This document shows positions 1 to 9,204 of a DNA stretch of 64,000 nt, piece by piece; within the stretch, counting starts at the first letter, position 1; each line of letters opens with the position of its first letter. Below the pieces are notes generated by a model, which ran no database searches, was not told the origin of the DNA, and saw only the letters and a program-made list of their open reading frames with translations. The DNA lies in NCBI RefSeq assembly GCF_964020175.1, contig NZ_OZ026541.1, forward strand, positions 868,001 to 932,000, written 5' to 3'. The position numbers and the translations under genes are program-made. The stretch is from Candidatus Mesenet endosymbiont of Phosphuga atrata (GTDB lineage Bacteria; Pseudomonadota; Alphaproteobacteria; Rickettsiales; Anaplasmataceae).

Positions 1-671
1 TTACTTACTATACTAATCATTTCTTCCGACGTTGCAAACGCACCAAAAATCTCCCCAGTATTATTCGTTTTATTATAGTCAGCTCCGTGATGTAACAGTA
101 GCTTTACCATTGATGCATGATCCTTTTTAACTGCCATAATTAAAGCAGTATCTCCCTTTTCACTACCATCTTGCATATCAAGATCAGCTCCACCACATAT
201 TAAAGCACTAACAGCTTTTTTATGCCCTTTTTGTACTGCAAGATGCAAGGGAGTTAATCCATGTTTATTTTTCTTATCAATAGTGTTCTTATCACCACAT
301 AAGAGCTCAATGATTTCCACATAATCCCTCTCAGCTGCTAGATGAATTGGAAGATTACCATCAATATCTGCTATATCAAACCTTAAGCAAAGTTCCAATA
401 AGATGCTAACCATAATAGAATTATTTAATGAGACTGCTAAGTGCAATGGCGTCCACCAAATGTGATTTTTTGAATTAGCTTGAGTGATAGTCATCTTACT
501 CATTAATAACCCTATCATATCATAATGCCCATGCAAAACAGCTGTGTGCAACAATGTGTTATTTAACTCATCCTTTGCATAGATACATGCACTAAAATTA
601 CTCAATAAAGACTCTACTTTTGATTTATGTCCATCTTTTACTGCACTAAAAAGCTTATCTTCTATACTCAT
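1..671 (-). CDS. Ankyrin-repeat protein, 3' part outside window
   Basis: The minus-strand frame opens at ATG 671-669 and stays open to the window edge, giving about 223 codons without a stop, so the C-terminus is missing. Successive repeats carry the ankyrin signature, for example TPLHLAVSLNN, LPIHLAAERDY, TPLHLAVQKGH and TALIMAVKKDH, each followed by a helix ending in a LLL-type motif. About six repeats are visible. Ankyrin repeats are protein-binding scaffolds, and in this bacterial group many are host-directed. A strong purine-rich site (GGGGAGG) precedes the start. No signal peptide or membrane segment is seen in the visible part. The binding partner cannot be read from the sequence. Confidence 0.9.
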   Translation of the reverse strand, partial: MSIEDKLFSAVKDGHKSKVESLLSNFSACIYAKDELNNTLLHTAVLHGHYDMIGLLMSKMTITQANSKNHIWWTPLHLAVSLNNSIMVSILLELCLRFDIADIDGNLPIHLAAERDYVEIIELLCGDKNTIDKKNKHGLTPLHLAVQKGHKKAVSALICGGADLDMQDGSEKGDTALIMAVKKDHASMVKLLLHHGADYNKTNNTGEIFGAFATSEEMISIVS

Positions 672-811
672 GATTGTCCTCCCCACATACAAGTATCTTT
701 AATAATATACTAAATCTGACATATTTATAAATATTATTTATTACATGGTACTCATAAATCTACTGGGTATATCATACGTCCCAACTATAAAACCCTATTA
801 TTTAAAGTTGC

Positions 812-2275
812 CTATAGCTCATCTAATAAATTTAATATCAAACTTGGAAAAAAGAAGATAATCAAGGTCAGCATTGATGTAATAACGAGGGGCACAAGAA
901 GTGGCATTGGTGCTTCTTTAAAACTGTCTGATGGCTTTATAAAAAAAGCATTATATATTATTGGAATAAAGTATGCAGTATTCAGTAGAGTACTAAATAT
1001 TAAGACTATAATAACAAATAAATTATCTGCGGTAAAGGCAGACCTAATAATGAAAAATTTACCCCAAAAAGCTGAAGTAGGTGGAAGGCCTATCATTGCA
1101 AATGCGCCTACAGTGAAAGCAGACATAGTAATTGGCATACTACGTCCTATACCATGCATTTCATGTAAATACTTTTTACCTGATACTGTTGCTATTGAAC
1201 CTGCCACAAAAAACAAAGTAATTTTGGCAAATGCATGACATGCCAGTTGAAATACTGCTGCCTTAATCGCAAAATGAGTAAAAATTAATACTGACAATAT
1301 GATATATGATAGTTGCGATATTGTGGAATAGGCTAGTAATTTTTTGAGATTGTTTTGTTTAAGCGCAATTAAAGAGGCAACTATAATTGTAAAACCAGCA
1401 GCATATGTTAGCCAGCTGCCTAAAAACCAATTCTGCTTTACGAAATTTTGCAGATTTTCTATGCCAAAAATATAGAAAACAATTTTTATAATGATAAATA
1501 TTCCAGACTTAACAACAGCTACCGCATGAAGTAGTGCGCTAACTGGTGTTGGAGCAACCATTGCCTTAGGTAACCAAAAATGCATAGGCATCAGTGCTGC
1601 TTTTCCTATGCCATAGATTAATAAGAACAAAAGAACAACTGTAAAAGTTGGAGATACAATATTATTCTGTAACAAACCACCTGCTGTAAAGTCTAAAGAA
1701 TCAGTAAGGTTTTGCAGTAACATTATGCCTGGAAGCAGTAAAATCATTGAGGAACCAAACAATAATCCTATGTAATAACGTCCAGAAGTTATCGCCTCGT
1801 TGCTTAGATTATATACAATTAAAGGATAAGTACTTATAGTAAGTAGCTCATAAAAAACAAAGGTAGTTAATAAATCTCCAGCAAAGGCGATAGATATCGT
1901 GCACCCTATAGCTATAGAGAAGCAGCAAAAAAAAAGGTTAGAGCCACCAGAATAGCTTTTTTGCATATAACAAACTGCATAAATGCTAGTGAGCACCCAC
2001 AGTAAAGAAGCAATTAAGCTAAATGTCATACCTATTGGCTCTACTTTAAAACTGATATGTGCCTTCCCAAAATCAAGCAATGTAAAACTTAAATTTTGGT
2101 AGTGAATAGATAGGTAATAGATATATATTGTTGATATAAATAAGAGGAAAGATGATGTAATTATAATTATATTTCTAATTAATTTTTTGTTACATAGATA
2201 AATGAGTAGCCCGCTGAAAAATGGCAAAAAAACAGCTGCCAGTAAAGTATACTTCAAGTCTATAAAAAACTGCAT
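812..2275 (-). CDS. Proton-conducting antiporter subunit, MrpD/NuoL family
   Basis: This is a 487-residue polytopic inner-membrane protein with about 14 hydrophobic helices. It carries the core signature of the NuoL/M/N and MrpA/D family: FYELLTISTYPL with the conserved glutamate near residue 143, GKAALMPMHFWLPKAM with a lysine near 225, and HAVAVVKSGIF with a lysine near 256. These residues line the proton channel in the family. The length fits a cation/proton antiporter subunit D rather than the longer NuoL. No other nuo or mrp gene is adjacent here, so the complex it joins is uncertain. It may support ion homeostasis or an alternative complex I subunit. Confidence 0.85.
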   Translation of the reverse strand: MQFFIDLKYTLLAAVFLPFFSGLLIYLCNKKLIRNIIIITSSFLLFISTIYIYYLSIHYQNLSFTLLDFGKAHISFKVEPIGMTFSLIASLLWVLTSIYAVCYMQKSYSGGSNLFFCCFSIAIGCTISIAFAGDLLTTFVFYELLTISTYPLIVYNLSNEAITSGRYYIGLLFGSSMILLLPGIMLLQNLTDSLDFTAGGLLQNNIVSPTFTVVLLFLLIYGIGKAALMPMHFWLPKAMVAPTPVSALLHAVAVVKSGIFIIIKIVFYIFGIENLQNFVKQNWFLGSWLTYAAGFTIIVASLIALKQNNLKKLLAYSTISQLSYIILSVLIFTHFAIKAAVFQLACHAFAKITLFFVAGSIATVSGKKYLHEMHGIGRSMPITMSAFTVGAFAMIGLPPTSAFWGKFFIIRSAFTADNLFVIIVLIFSTLLNTAYFIPIIYNAFFIKPSDSFKEAPMPLLVPLVITSMLTLIIFFFPSLILNLLDEL

Positions 2276-2403
2276 AAATTTAAATTTATATCAAAGTAAA
2301 TAGTAAGATTAAATAACAAAAGCTCAATTGCTTTATATGTACTAGCTGTTATAGTCCCAACAAGTAATAGTGTAAGTTATTCCTTAGTAGAAAAGGAGAT
2401 ATT

Positions 2404-2906
2404 GTGGGACAGATATTACACACAAGACAACGTACGCTGTGCGAACAGAATTACAGCGCTTACAATCACGCAGTTAAGTAAACAATATAACCTGAATCCT
2501 AAAACGGTCTTAAAATGGAAACTTCTATAGAACTATGGGCCCTAATTATCTGAGAGAGAGGAATGACCGTCAAAAACCTTTAGATGATTGTTTTTTAAAC
2601 AACTACCTTATCTCGCAGTATCGTTGCTTAAAAAGACACAATCTTTACCTAAAAAGAATACTAAGCCAGAACTTCAAAAAATACGATATTTTCATGTTGA
2701 TATTTGTGAAGCGCGAACAAAAAGTTTATATTTATGTAGGAATATTGTAAATATCTGGGATTCTCGCACAGGCTGTTATTTTCTTGAAATTTGCTGTGCC
2801 TTATAAGATTCATAACTGTATTCAATTCTCCTATTCTTTGCTTAAAAAAGCTCCTAAAGACAAAATTCATGACTTCGATATAAGAAATTCAACATTGTTT
2901 GACTAG
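2404..2906 (+). pseudogene. IS481-type transposase remnant
   Basis: Reading through frame changes recovers pieces of an integrase-core transposase: MGQILHTRQRT at the start (GTG at 2404), then SKQYNLNPKTVLKWK from the helix-turn-helix, then YFHVDICEARTKSLYL around the first catalytic aspartate, and AVPYKIHNCIQFSYSLL further on. Stops and shifts interrupt every frame, and the last catalytic region is missing. It is a decayed IS481-family copy with no coding capacity. The family call rests on recognition of the conserved strings. Confidence 0.75.
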
Positions 2907-2989
2907 AGACCCCCTGCGAAAATGAGGAAACAGGTATAAAAAGAGAGAGAAAGATATAAAATAGCAGTTTTGGCAGAAGTTATGAAAAA

Positions 2990-3620
2990 GTGGCAAATAT
3001 ATATTCCGTCAATTTGCTGATAGCAGAATGCGAAAAAATAGTCGAAATAGTTAGTGGGAAAAAGTTAAAAAACAGGCGACGGAATCACATTAAAACGCTA
3101 GAAGACAAAATTTTATGTGTGTTAATATACTACCGAACGTATATAATGCATCCATTTTTGGGCTATTTGTTTAATTTACACAATTCAAATATTTGCTAAA
3201 AAAAATGGGTTAGCGAAAAAAATCAAGATCACAAAACCAGAAAAAATATTTTGGTAGATGTGACAGACACAGCAGCCAAAAGATAGCAAAAAGAGAAGGA
3301 ATTGGAAAAAAGAAAACATAAAAACCGAAATGAAGAAAACGGACAAGGTTTCAAAATCTCATCGTGTTTAAGATACGAAAACAGTTCTGCCAGTAGATAG
3401 CATAAAATATGCTGATTCTAGGGTTGGCAAAAATTGCAGAAAGTATAAAAAATACCGTAAAAAACCCCGGAGCAAAAGGATCATAGCTTGCGTCGTTTAG
3501 GATGAGAGTGGAAAATAAGATTCAAAGATATTTAAAATTATGTTTACCGTAATTTTTAGAAAAATGAGGTTTAACATAATCTGTACTAGACAAGACTTAA
3601 TCTGACAATGATGAATTAAC
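2990..3620 (+). pseudogene. IS5-like (DDE) transposase remnant
   Basis: The opening 69 codons are intact and read as the N-terminus of a DDE transposase, with LEDKILCVLIYYRTY and LGYLFNLHNSNIC. Beyond a stop near 3197, degraded pieces continue in other frames, such as KIRKQ, ASFRMRVENKI and KIMS/LKLCL-type strings of the C-terminal DDE region. Many stops make it non-functional. It is flanked by the IS481 remnant on the left and another IS5-type remnant on the right. Confidence 0.65.
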
Positions 3621-3653
3621 TGACAGAAGAATTTAAATAGTTAATATCAGAAT

Positions 3654-4225
3654 AGACCTCTTGCATAACTATATAAAAGGTTATAGCATGCTGAAGATGG
3701 TACAGTAGGTATAATAAGATTTGAAAAAATAAGCAGATTGGGAGATGAGGAGTTTCGTCGGTTAACAGGAGTAAAGTGTAGTACATTCAAAAGAATGATA
3801 GAAATTTTAATAGAGGAAGAGGCTAAGAAAAAGACAAGAGGAGGAAAACCAAATAAACAATGCATGTTTGTTAATGGTACTAGAATATTTGCGTCGTACA
3901 TATTTCCATATTGCACAAAACTATGGGAGATATAAAACAGTAAAGTGGGTGGAATAATAGAGCACCCAGATTTTGCATTACCTGGAAAAAAAGAGCTATT
4001 AAAGTCAGATGTGCATATGAGATTCTGGTAGTAGACGAAACAGAAACTCCCATAGAGAGACCAAAAAAAAGCAGAAGAGATTTTATTCTGGAAAGAAAAA
4101 GAAACATACGATAAAGACACAAGTAGTTATAGCAAAAGAAAGTAAGAAAATTGTATTTTGCTCACGGTAAACGACATGACTTTAGGATTTTTAAAGAATC
4201 GAAAATTTACATGTTATCAACTACT
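3654..4225 (+). pseudogene. IS5-family transposase remnant, 3' truncated
   Basis: The left end begins with AGACCTCTTGCATAAC, which resembles an IS5-type terminus. The readable transposase pieces are GDEEFRRLTGVKCSTFKRM, then YFHIAQNYG, HPDFALPGKK, ETPIERPKKKQKRFYSGKKK and HTIKTQVVIAK, spread over different frames. The C-terminal third is missing because the sequence passes directly into an IS481-type fragment at 4226. The copy is non-functional. A minus-strand reading frame across it is only a shadow. Confidence 0.75.
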
Positions 4226-4635
4226 TGTATTAAATAAAACTTGAACTGACACTTAGAACAAAAAAATAACAAAAAATAAGAGAAATGAATACAATGCAAA
4301 AAAAATACTAAAACTAGGATTTTAGCAAAACAACTAGGAAATGTGTCACAAGCGTATGGGATATTCAAATTTTATCGCTTCAAGGAGTTATACGAAAATG
4401 GAGATAAGATAAGTAAGAAAGTTTGCAAACAGAGTTTCGGAAGACATAGAAAGATCTGTATAGCAACAGAATTTCCAGCATATAAAAAATGAGCTGAGAA
4501 AAAAATAATATCTGAAGGTGGATAGTTGAGACTTTTAAGAAAAGACTTAAAGCACTAGAAGCAAAAAGATGGAATAATTCTAACAGCTTTAGAAAAAGTG
4601 AAAGAACAAAGATAGTGAAATTGATACTCAGGTTA
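4226..4635 (+). pseudogene. IS481-type element, 5' fragment (plus copy)
   Basis: The fragment starts at a TGT terminus and is nearly identical to 58526-58935; it also matches the inverted copy ending at 6417. It carries the N-terminal part of an integrase-type transposase with several stops; strings such as ETFKKRLKALEAK and ILTALEKVKEQR-like sequence are recognisable. It stops abruptly at CTCAGGTTA, where the IS256-type element begins, so the integrase core is absent on this strand. Confidence 0.8.
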
Positions 4636-5855
4636 GGGAGTGTTCAACAAACTGTGTCAAACCGAGAATAAATATATTTAAATAGTATAAAAAATGGAGG
4701 TTTTACACATGAGTCAAAAAACAGCAAATAACTATATTGGATTAGTAGACTATAAAGAATTGGAAGAGAATATTCTGTCATCTATACGAGAAGGCAAGCC
4801 ACTAACTGGCAAAGGAGGAGCACTAACACCATTAATAAAAAAGCTGATAGAAGCAAGTTTAGAAAGAAAATCATTTATCGTCTGAAGATGAAGAAAAGAA
4901 TCGCAGGAATGGAAAAAACTCGAAAACTTTACTCAGGATCGTTTGAACTGCTAACACCAAGGGATAGAGAATTGAACCACAAATAATCAAAAAAAGACAA
5001 ACAAACTTGCATCCTGAACTTGAAGCTAAGCACATTTGCCAGTGGTATGGGCTATAGAGACATAGCATCACATGTTGAAGAAATTTATGACCACAAGATA
5101 TCGGCAGCAGAAATATCAATGACAAATTACTACCAACGAATGGCGTAACTGCAATCTGTATATCCAATAGTATTCATATGTTTTTTAAAGTCAAAGAGGA
5201 TGCGTAAGTAAATGTATGTATAACATACTAGGTATAGATCAAAATGGCAGAAAAGAAGTATTGGGCTTTTATCTGGCTGATAGTGAGTTCTGGCTTAGTG
5301 TATTAAATGATCTCAAAGTGTGGAATCGTTGCCTGTGTAGATGGACTAAAAAGCCTTCCTACAGCCATAAACAGAGTATTTCCTAATGTAGAAATGTGTA
5401 GTGCATCAAGTAAGAAATTCACTGAAATATGTATCTAGTAAAGATGTAAAATGAATGATCTGAAAAAAATATATCGTGCTACAAGTAGAGAAATTGCTGA
5501 AAATTATTTACTTGAGTTGGAAGAAAAATGGAGAGAATTTAGTTGTAAAATCTTGGCAGAATAATTGGGAGAATTTATCTGGTTATTTCAAATATTCTGG
5601 CCCTGTTAGGAAGCTAATTTATACAACCAATCCTATTGAGGGGTTACACCGACAAATCAGAAAATTTACTAAAACCAATTTACCAGTACAAATGCTTTGT
5701 ACAAGCAGGTATATTGTGCTATAAAAAAGGTAGAGCAAAATTGGACTATACCAAATTGGGCTTTAACTATCTCTCAACTTGATATTTTCTTTCCTAATAG
5801 ATTGAAAATTCAGTTGAATTAAAATATGGTTTGACACAGTTTGTTGAACACTCCC
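4636..5855 (+). mobile_element. IS256-family element, both terminal repeats present, transposase broken
   Basis: A 27-bp left terminus (4636-4662, beginning GGGAGTGTTCAACAAAC) matches the inverted right terminus (5829-5855) exactly, giving a 1220-bp element. The mutator-type transposase begins at ATG 4709 behind a GGAGG site and ends near 5822. Recognisable parts are MSQKTANNYIGLVDYKELE, FASGMGYRDIASHVEEIYDH, GIDQNGRKEVLGFYLA and IYTTNPIEGLHRQIRK. Several frameshifts and stops interrupt it, so it is probably not autonomous. The flanks (CTCAGGTTA left, GCGCAATATC right) do not form a target duplication. Confidence 0.88.
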
Positions 5856-6417
5856 GCGCAATATCAAAGAATGGCTATCATTTAGCAAGAGGTAATTGCT
5901 GTCTTATCGACTTAGCAAACGAGAATAAGTATCGATTGCTGGTAGATTCGTCCTATACCTTTGATATTACCTACATAATAGGTATCTTGAGCACCCAGAT
6001 AACCTGAGTATCAATTTCACTATCTTTGTTCTTTCACTTTTTCTAAAGCTGTTAGAATTATTCCATCTTTTTGCTTCTAGTGCTTTAAGTCTTTTCTTAA
6101 AAGTCTCAACTATCCACCTTCAGATATTATTTTTTTCTCAGCTCATTTTTTATATGCTGGAAATTCTGTTGCTATACAGATCTTTCTACATCTTCAGAGA
6201 CTCTGTTTGCAAACTTTCTTACTTATCTCATCTCCATTTTCGTATAACTCCTTGAAGCGATAAAATTTGAGTATCCCATCACTTTGCACGCTTGTGACAC
6301 ATTTCCTAGTTGTTTTGCTAAAATCCTAGTTTTGGTATTTTTTTTGTATTGTATTCATTTCTCTTATTTTTTGTTATTTTTTTGTTCTAAGTGTCAGTTC
6401 AAGTTTTATTTAATACA
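5856..6417 (-). pseudogene. IS481-type element, inverted fragment
   Basis: Read on the minus strand from 6417 (TGT terminus), this repeats the same IS481 5' sequence as 4226-4635. It then continues further, through the region encoding a degraded YLGAQDTYYVGNIKGIG string and the sequence around 58920-59070 of the third copy. It breaks at GATATTGCGC, next to the IS256 right terminus. The catalytic 3' part is absent and stops occur throughout. Together with 4226-4635 it forms an inverted pair around the IS256 element. Confidence 0.8.
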
Positions 6418-6635
6418 TATAAAGCAATAAAACTGCTAAAACAAGAAAATTAATTGAAAAGGCAATTTACTCTATCTTCCTCCATATTCTTCAGATTTGA
6501 ATCCAATTGAGCATTACTGGCGTACTATTAAAAGCTGGCTCAGATCTAAAATACAGCAACATGACAACTTTCTTCTTCTTGTTGGTAACGCTATTATTGA
6601 AGTTTATCGTTTATTTTAGGAAATACTATAGATGT
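6418..6635 (+). pseudogene. IS630-type transposase 3' remnant
   Basis: Only the C-terminal end of an IS630/Tc1-like DDE transposase survives. It reads LPPYSSDLNPIEHYWRTIKSW, which contains the last acidic residue of the triad, then FLLLVGNAIIEVYRLF and a stop. It ends with TAGGAAATACTATAG, which resembles the terminus of the related minus-strand copy at 28811-29572. The N-terminal two-thirds are missing at the junction with the IS481 fragment. Confidence 0.75.
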
Positions 6636-6732
6636 AAGATTGGTAGAAAAGGAAAAGGTTTTTAGGAATAGGGGGAAATATATAGAATTTTCCTCCTATT
6701 CACAATTTGAATCACAAAAAATATAATTCGAA

Positions 6733-8106
6733 TTATTTACTTAATAAACTCGATACATCTTTTGTGGATGACATAATTTTATTAATCATATAGTTTTCAT
6801 GATTATGGTCTATTTTTGATAATTCATATAGATAATTAACCATAATGCCAAATGATTGATTTATACCCTTTTCCGAAGTATCTGCCAGCCAATTTAATCT
6901 TTTTATAGAAGCACCATTACTTAAATGAAAGTGTGCTACAGGATCAAAAGCACTATTACTCTTTTCATTTTTAACCTTTAAGAGGTAGTGTGCACATAAT
7001 TTAAGTATAATCTGTTTTATATCATCTGGGCAATTTTGAATTTGAGGTAAATTAATGTATTCTAATACCTCAGATATAGGTTTATCTATTTTTAACTTTT
7101 GAGCTAACTGCTCAGGTTTAGGCACATTACTGAGCCACTTAGTAAAGCTTGGCATCGGTGATAGTGTGGCATACGTTTTAATGTTTTTAAATTCTTGTGA
7201 TAATCTTTCTACCACTCTTTTAATCAAAAAATTTCCAAGATTTATTCCTGACAGGCCAGCTTGTGTATTAGAAATGGAATAAAACATTGCAGTATTCATA
7301 CTTTTAGGATCAGTTGCAGGTATTGATTCATCCAGTAAAGACTGGATATTATTTGCAATTTCATCAGTTAAAGCAATCTCAACAAATATTAATGGTTCAT
7401 TTGGTATTTTATAATGAAAAAACGCAAAACAAAGACCTAGCCTGTTCTTTAGGTCATCCCAAGAAGTAATTTTATGTACCGCTTCATATTTTATTAATTT
7501 CTCAAGTAGTGATGCAGAGGAATCCCAAGTTATTTGGCAAAAATCAAGTAATTCTACATCAAACCAAGAAGATAGTATATTTTTTAAATCTTTTTCAAGC
7601 GTAGAAAGTATCTTATGTTCACTCTTTAATTTAAGTGCATCAGATCTCATATCAACAATGAATTTCAATCCATTTTCTAAAGAAATAAATTGCTTTAATA
7701 TCTTAAGGCGTGGTGATTCAAGAGAAGTTATGAGTTCTTGCTCTAATTTATAGCTAGACTTAGGATCAGAATTTGTTTGATATGCAGTTATCTTATCGTT
7801 AATTTCTTTCTTGTTTGCGCTAAACTCTTCCACTAGTATCTTTAAAAACCTTACTTTTCCTACCTCTGATAAATTTAAATATAAATTGCCAAGGGAAACT
7901 GTATTCCTTCTTGCAGTCACCTCTCCGCCTTTGGGATTTAAACACTCTTGCATCTTCATTTTTAATGCTTCAATATCCTTATTACCAGTTAGATCTTCAC
8001 TGATACTTCCTACCCATGAGCGTACTGTTTCGGTGGCTTCTCCTAAAGCTCTTAGAATACTTGCTATAGCATTGCGCTTGATTTTTGTAAAATGCTGATC
8101 AGTCAT
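6733..8106 (-). CDS. Malonyl-CoA decarboxylase
   Basis: The 457-residue protein matches the malonyl-CoA decarboxylase family across its length. The N-terminal half (about 70-190) is the helical domain, and the C-terminal half is the GNAT-like catalytic domain. Signature strings are NRLGLCFAFFHYKIP (about 221-235), MFYSISNTQAGLSGINLGN (274-292), TYATLSPMPSFTKWL (311-325) and AHFHLSNGA (391-399), which carries the family histidine. The enzyme converts malonyl-CoA to acetyl-CoA and CO2, so it could tune fatty-acid synthesis or recycle malonyl-CoA. It stands alone on the minus strand, 44 bp downstream of holA, and may be co-transcribed with it. There is no clear Shine-Dalgarno site. Confidence 0.88.
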   Translation of the reverse strand: MTDQHFTKIKRNAIASILRALGEATETVRSWVGSISEDLTGNKDIEALKMKMQECLNPKGGEVTARRNTVSLGNLYLNLSEVGKVRFLKILVEEFSANKKEINDKITAYQTNSDPKSSYKLEQELITSLESPRLKILKQFISLENGLKFIVDMRSDALKLKSEHKILSTLEKDLKNILSSWFDVELLDFCQITWDSSASLLEKLIKYEAVHKITSWDDLKNRLGLCFAFFHYKIPNEPLIFVEIALTDEIANNIQSLLDESIPATDPKSMNTAMFYSISNTQAGLSGINLGNFLIKRVVERLSQEFKNIKTYATLSPMPSFTKWLSNVPKPEQLAQKLKIDKPISEVLEYINLPQIQNCPDDIKQIILKLCAHYLLKVKNEKSNSAFDPVAHFHLSNGASIKRLNWLADTSEKGINQSFGIMVNYLYELSKIDHNHENYMINKIMSSTKDVSSLLSK

Positions 8107-8150
8107 AACTTTAAAAACTTATACATTATAGTTATGTTACCGTTTTAACT

Positions 8151-9146
8151 TTAAGCAAGCAACATTGACATTATGTTGTGTTGAAAGATTAATTTGCTAT
8201 CCACATCAGTTTGCTTAGAGATTATTTCCAACTCTAACAATCCTTGTAGTATTACCTTAACCCTTAAATGATCTATATTTCGCACATGTTTTTTAAAGAC
8301 TGGTAGCTGCTTAAAAAACAAAGGTGGATCAAGCATCTTAATTGCTTCTTGCTCATCTATGCCACTTTTTATGGCATTAAGTACAGTGCTAAGGCGCATG
8401 AAATATCTTGATATAATTCTTAAAAGAGCAATAGACGAAAAATTACCATAAGCCATAAGTATGTTAGAGTATTTTATAAAATCATTGATATTTTTTTCAA
8501 CTATTGCAGAGCACAGATCGTCTACAGCCACATCGTAGGTTTTAGAACCAAAACACTTCTTAATATCGCTTATTTTAACATGTTTTTTGTCACCTAAATA
8601 CGTTATTAGTTTTTCAAGCTCTAAGTAAAAAGAAAAGCTATTACTTAAACAGCGTTGCAGTTCAGCAATTGTTTCATCTGTATAGCTTATGTTATTTTGT
8701 TTCAGATAAGCTAGAATTATATCATGTAAGTTATTATTGCTGTCTTTATAGCAACCGATAACCGCAAGATTTTTGGCATTTTCAAAATAACTGCGTTGAG
8801 CCAATGTTGCCTTTGCTATCATTAGGACATAGTTATTTCCAATATGATTATTTAATATTTTCTTTAGCTCTTCAGATATTTTATCAGTAACATTTATAAG
8901 TAAGACAAGCTTTTTTTTGTTAAATATCGTTATATTTACAAGTTCTGTAAATAATAACCCTGGAGATTTATTAACGTCACAAAACTCTATTTTACAGATA
9001 GTAAATTCTTCGTTTTTATTGAGTGTATCTATAATGTTTCTACTATAAAAATCTATTTGTCCTGGGTCGTTACCATGGATTAAAAGTCCTTGAGCTGAAC
9101 CTGGATTTTTTAAAAACTCCTTAATTTTAAAAGGTGTTATTTTCAT
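8151..9146 (-). CDS. holA: DNA polymerase III subunit delta
   Basis: The 331-residue protein has the HolA layout: an N-terminal AAA+-like segment with GLLIHGNDPGQIDFYSRNI (about 21-39) and the conserved LLINVTDKIS region, then a helical lid and collar (SLENSFSFYLELEKLITYLG-type sequence, DLCSAIVEKN, LLRIISRYFMRL). Delta opens the beta clamp inside the clamp-loader complex. The length fits the family (about 330-345). It lies between the unknown 625-residue gene and malonyl-CoA decarboxylase on the same strand. Its sequence is divergent, as usual for this subunit. Confidence 0.88.
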   Translation of the reverse strand: MKITPFKIKEFLKNPGSAQGLLIHGNDPGQIDFYSRNIIDTLNKNEEFTICKIEFCDVNKSPGLLFTELVNITIFNKKKLVLLINVTDKISEELKKILNNHIGNNYVLMIAKATLAQRSYFENAKNLAVIGCYKDSNNNLHDIILAYLKQNNISYTDETIAELQRCLSNSFSFYLELEKLITYLGDKKHVKISDIKKCFGSKTYDVAVDDLCSAIVEKNINDFIKYSNILMAYGNFSSIALLRIISRYFMRLSTVLNAIKSGIDEQEAIKMLDPPLFFKQLPVFKKHVRNIDHLRVKVILQGLLELEIISKQTDVDSKLIFQHNIMSMLLA

Positions 9147-9204
9147 GTAGTAAAATATAAGACAATTTTAGTTTTCTTATGTGTTTAGAATTGTCAACTT
9201 ATTG

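Noticed and set aside
3647-4122. Two minus-strand frames of 157 and 80 codons over the IS5 remnant
   Set aside because: Shadows of a plus-strand transposase pseudogene; the plus strand explains the sequence.
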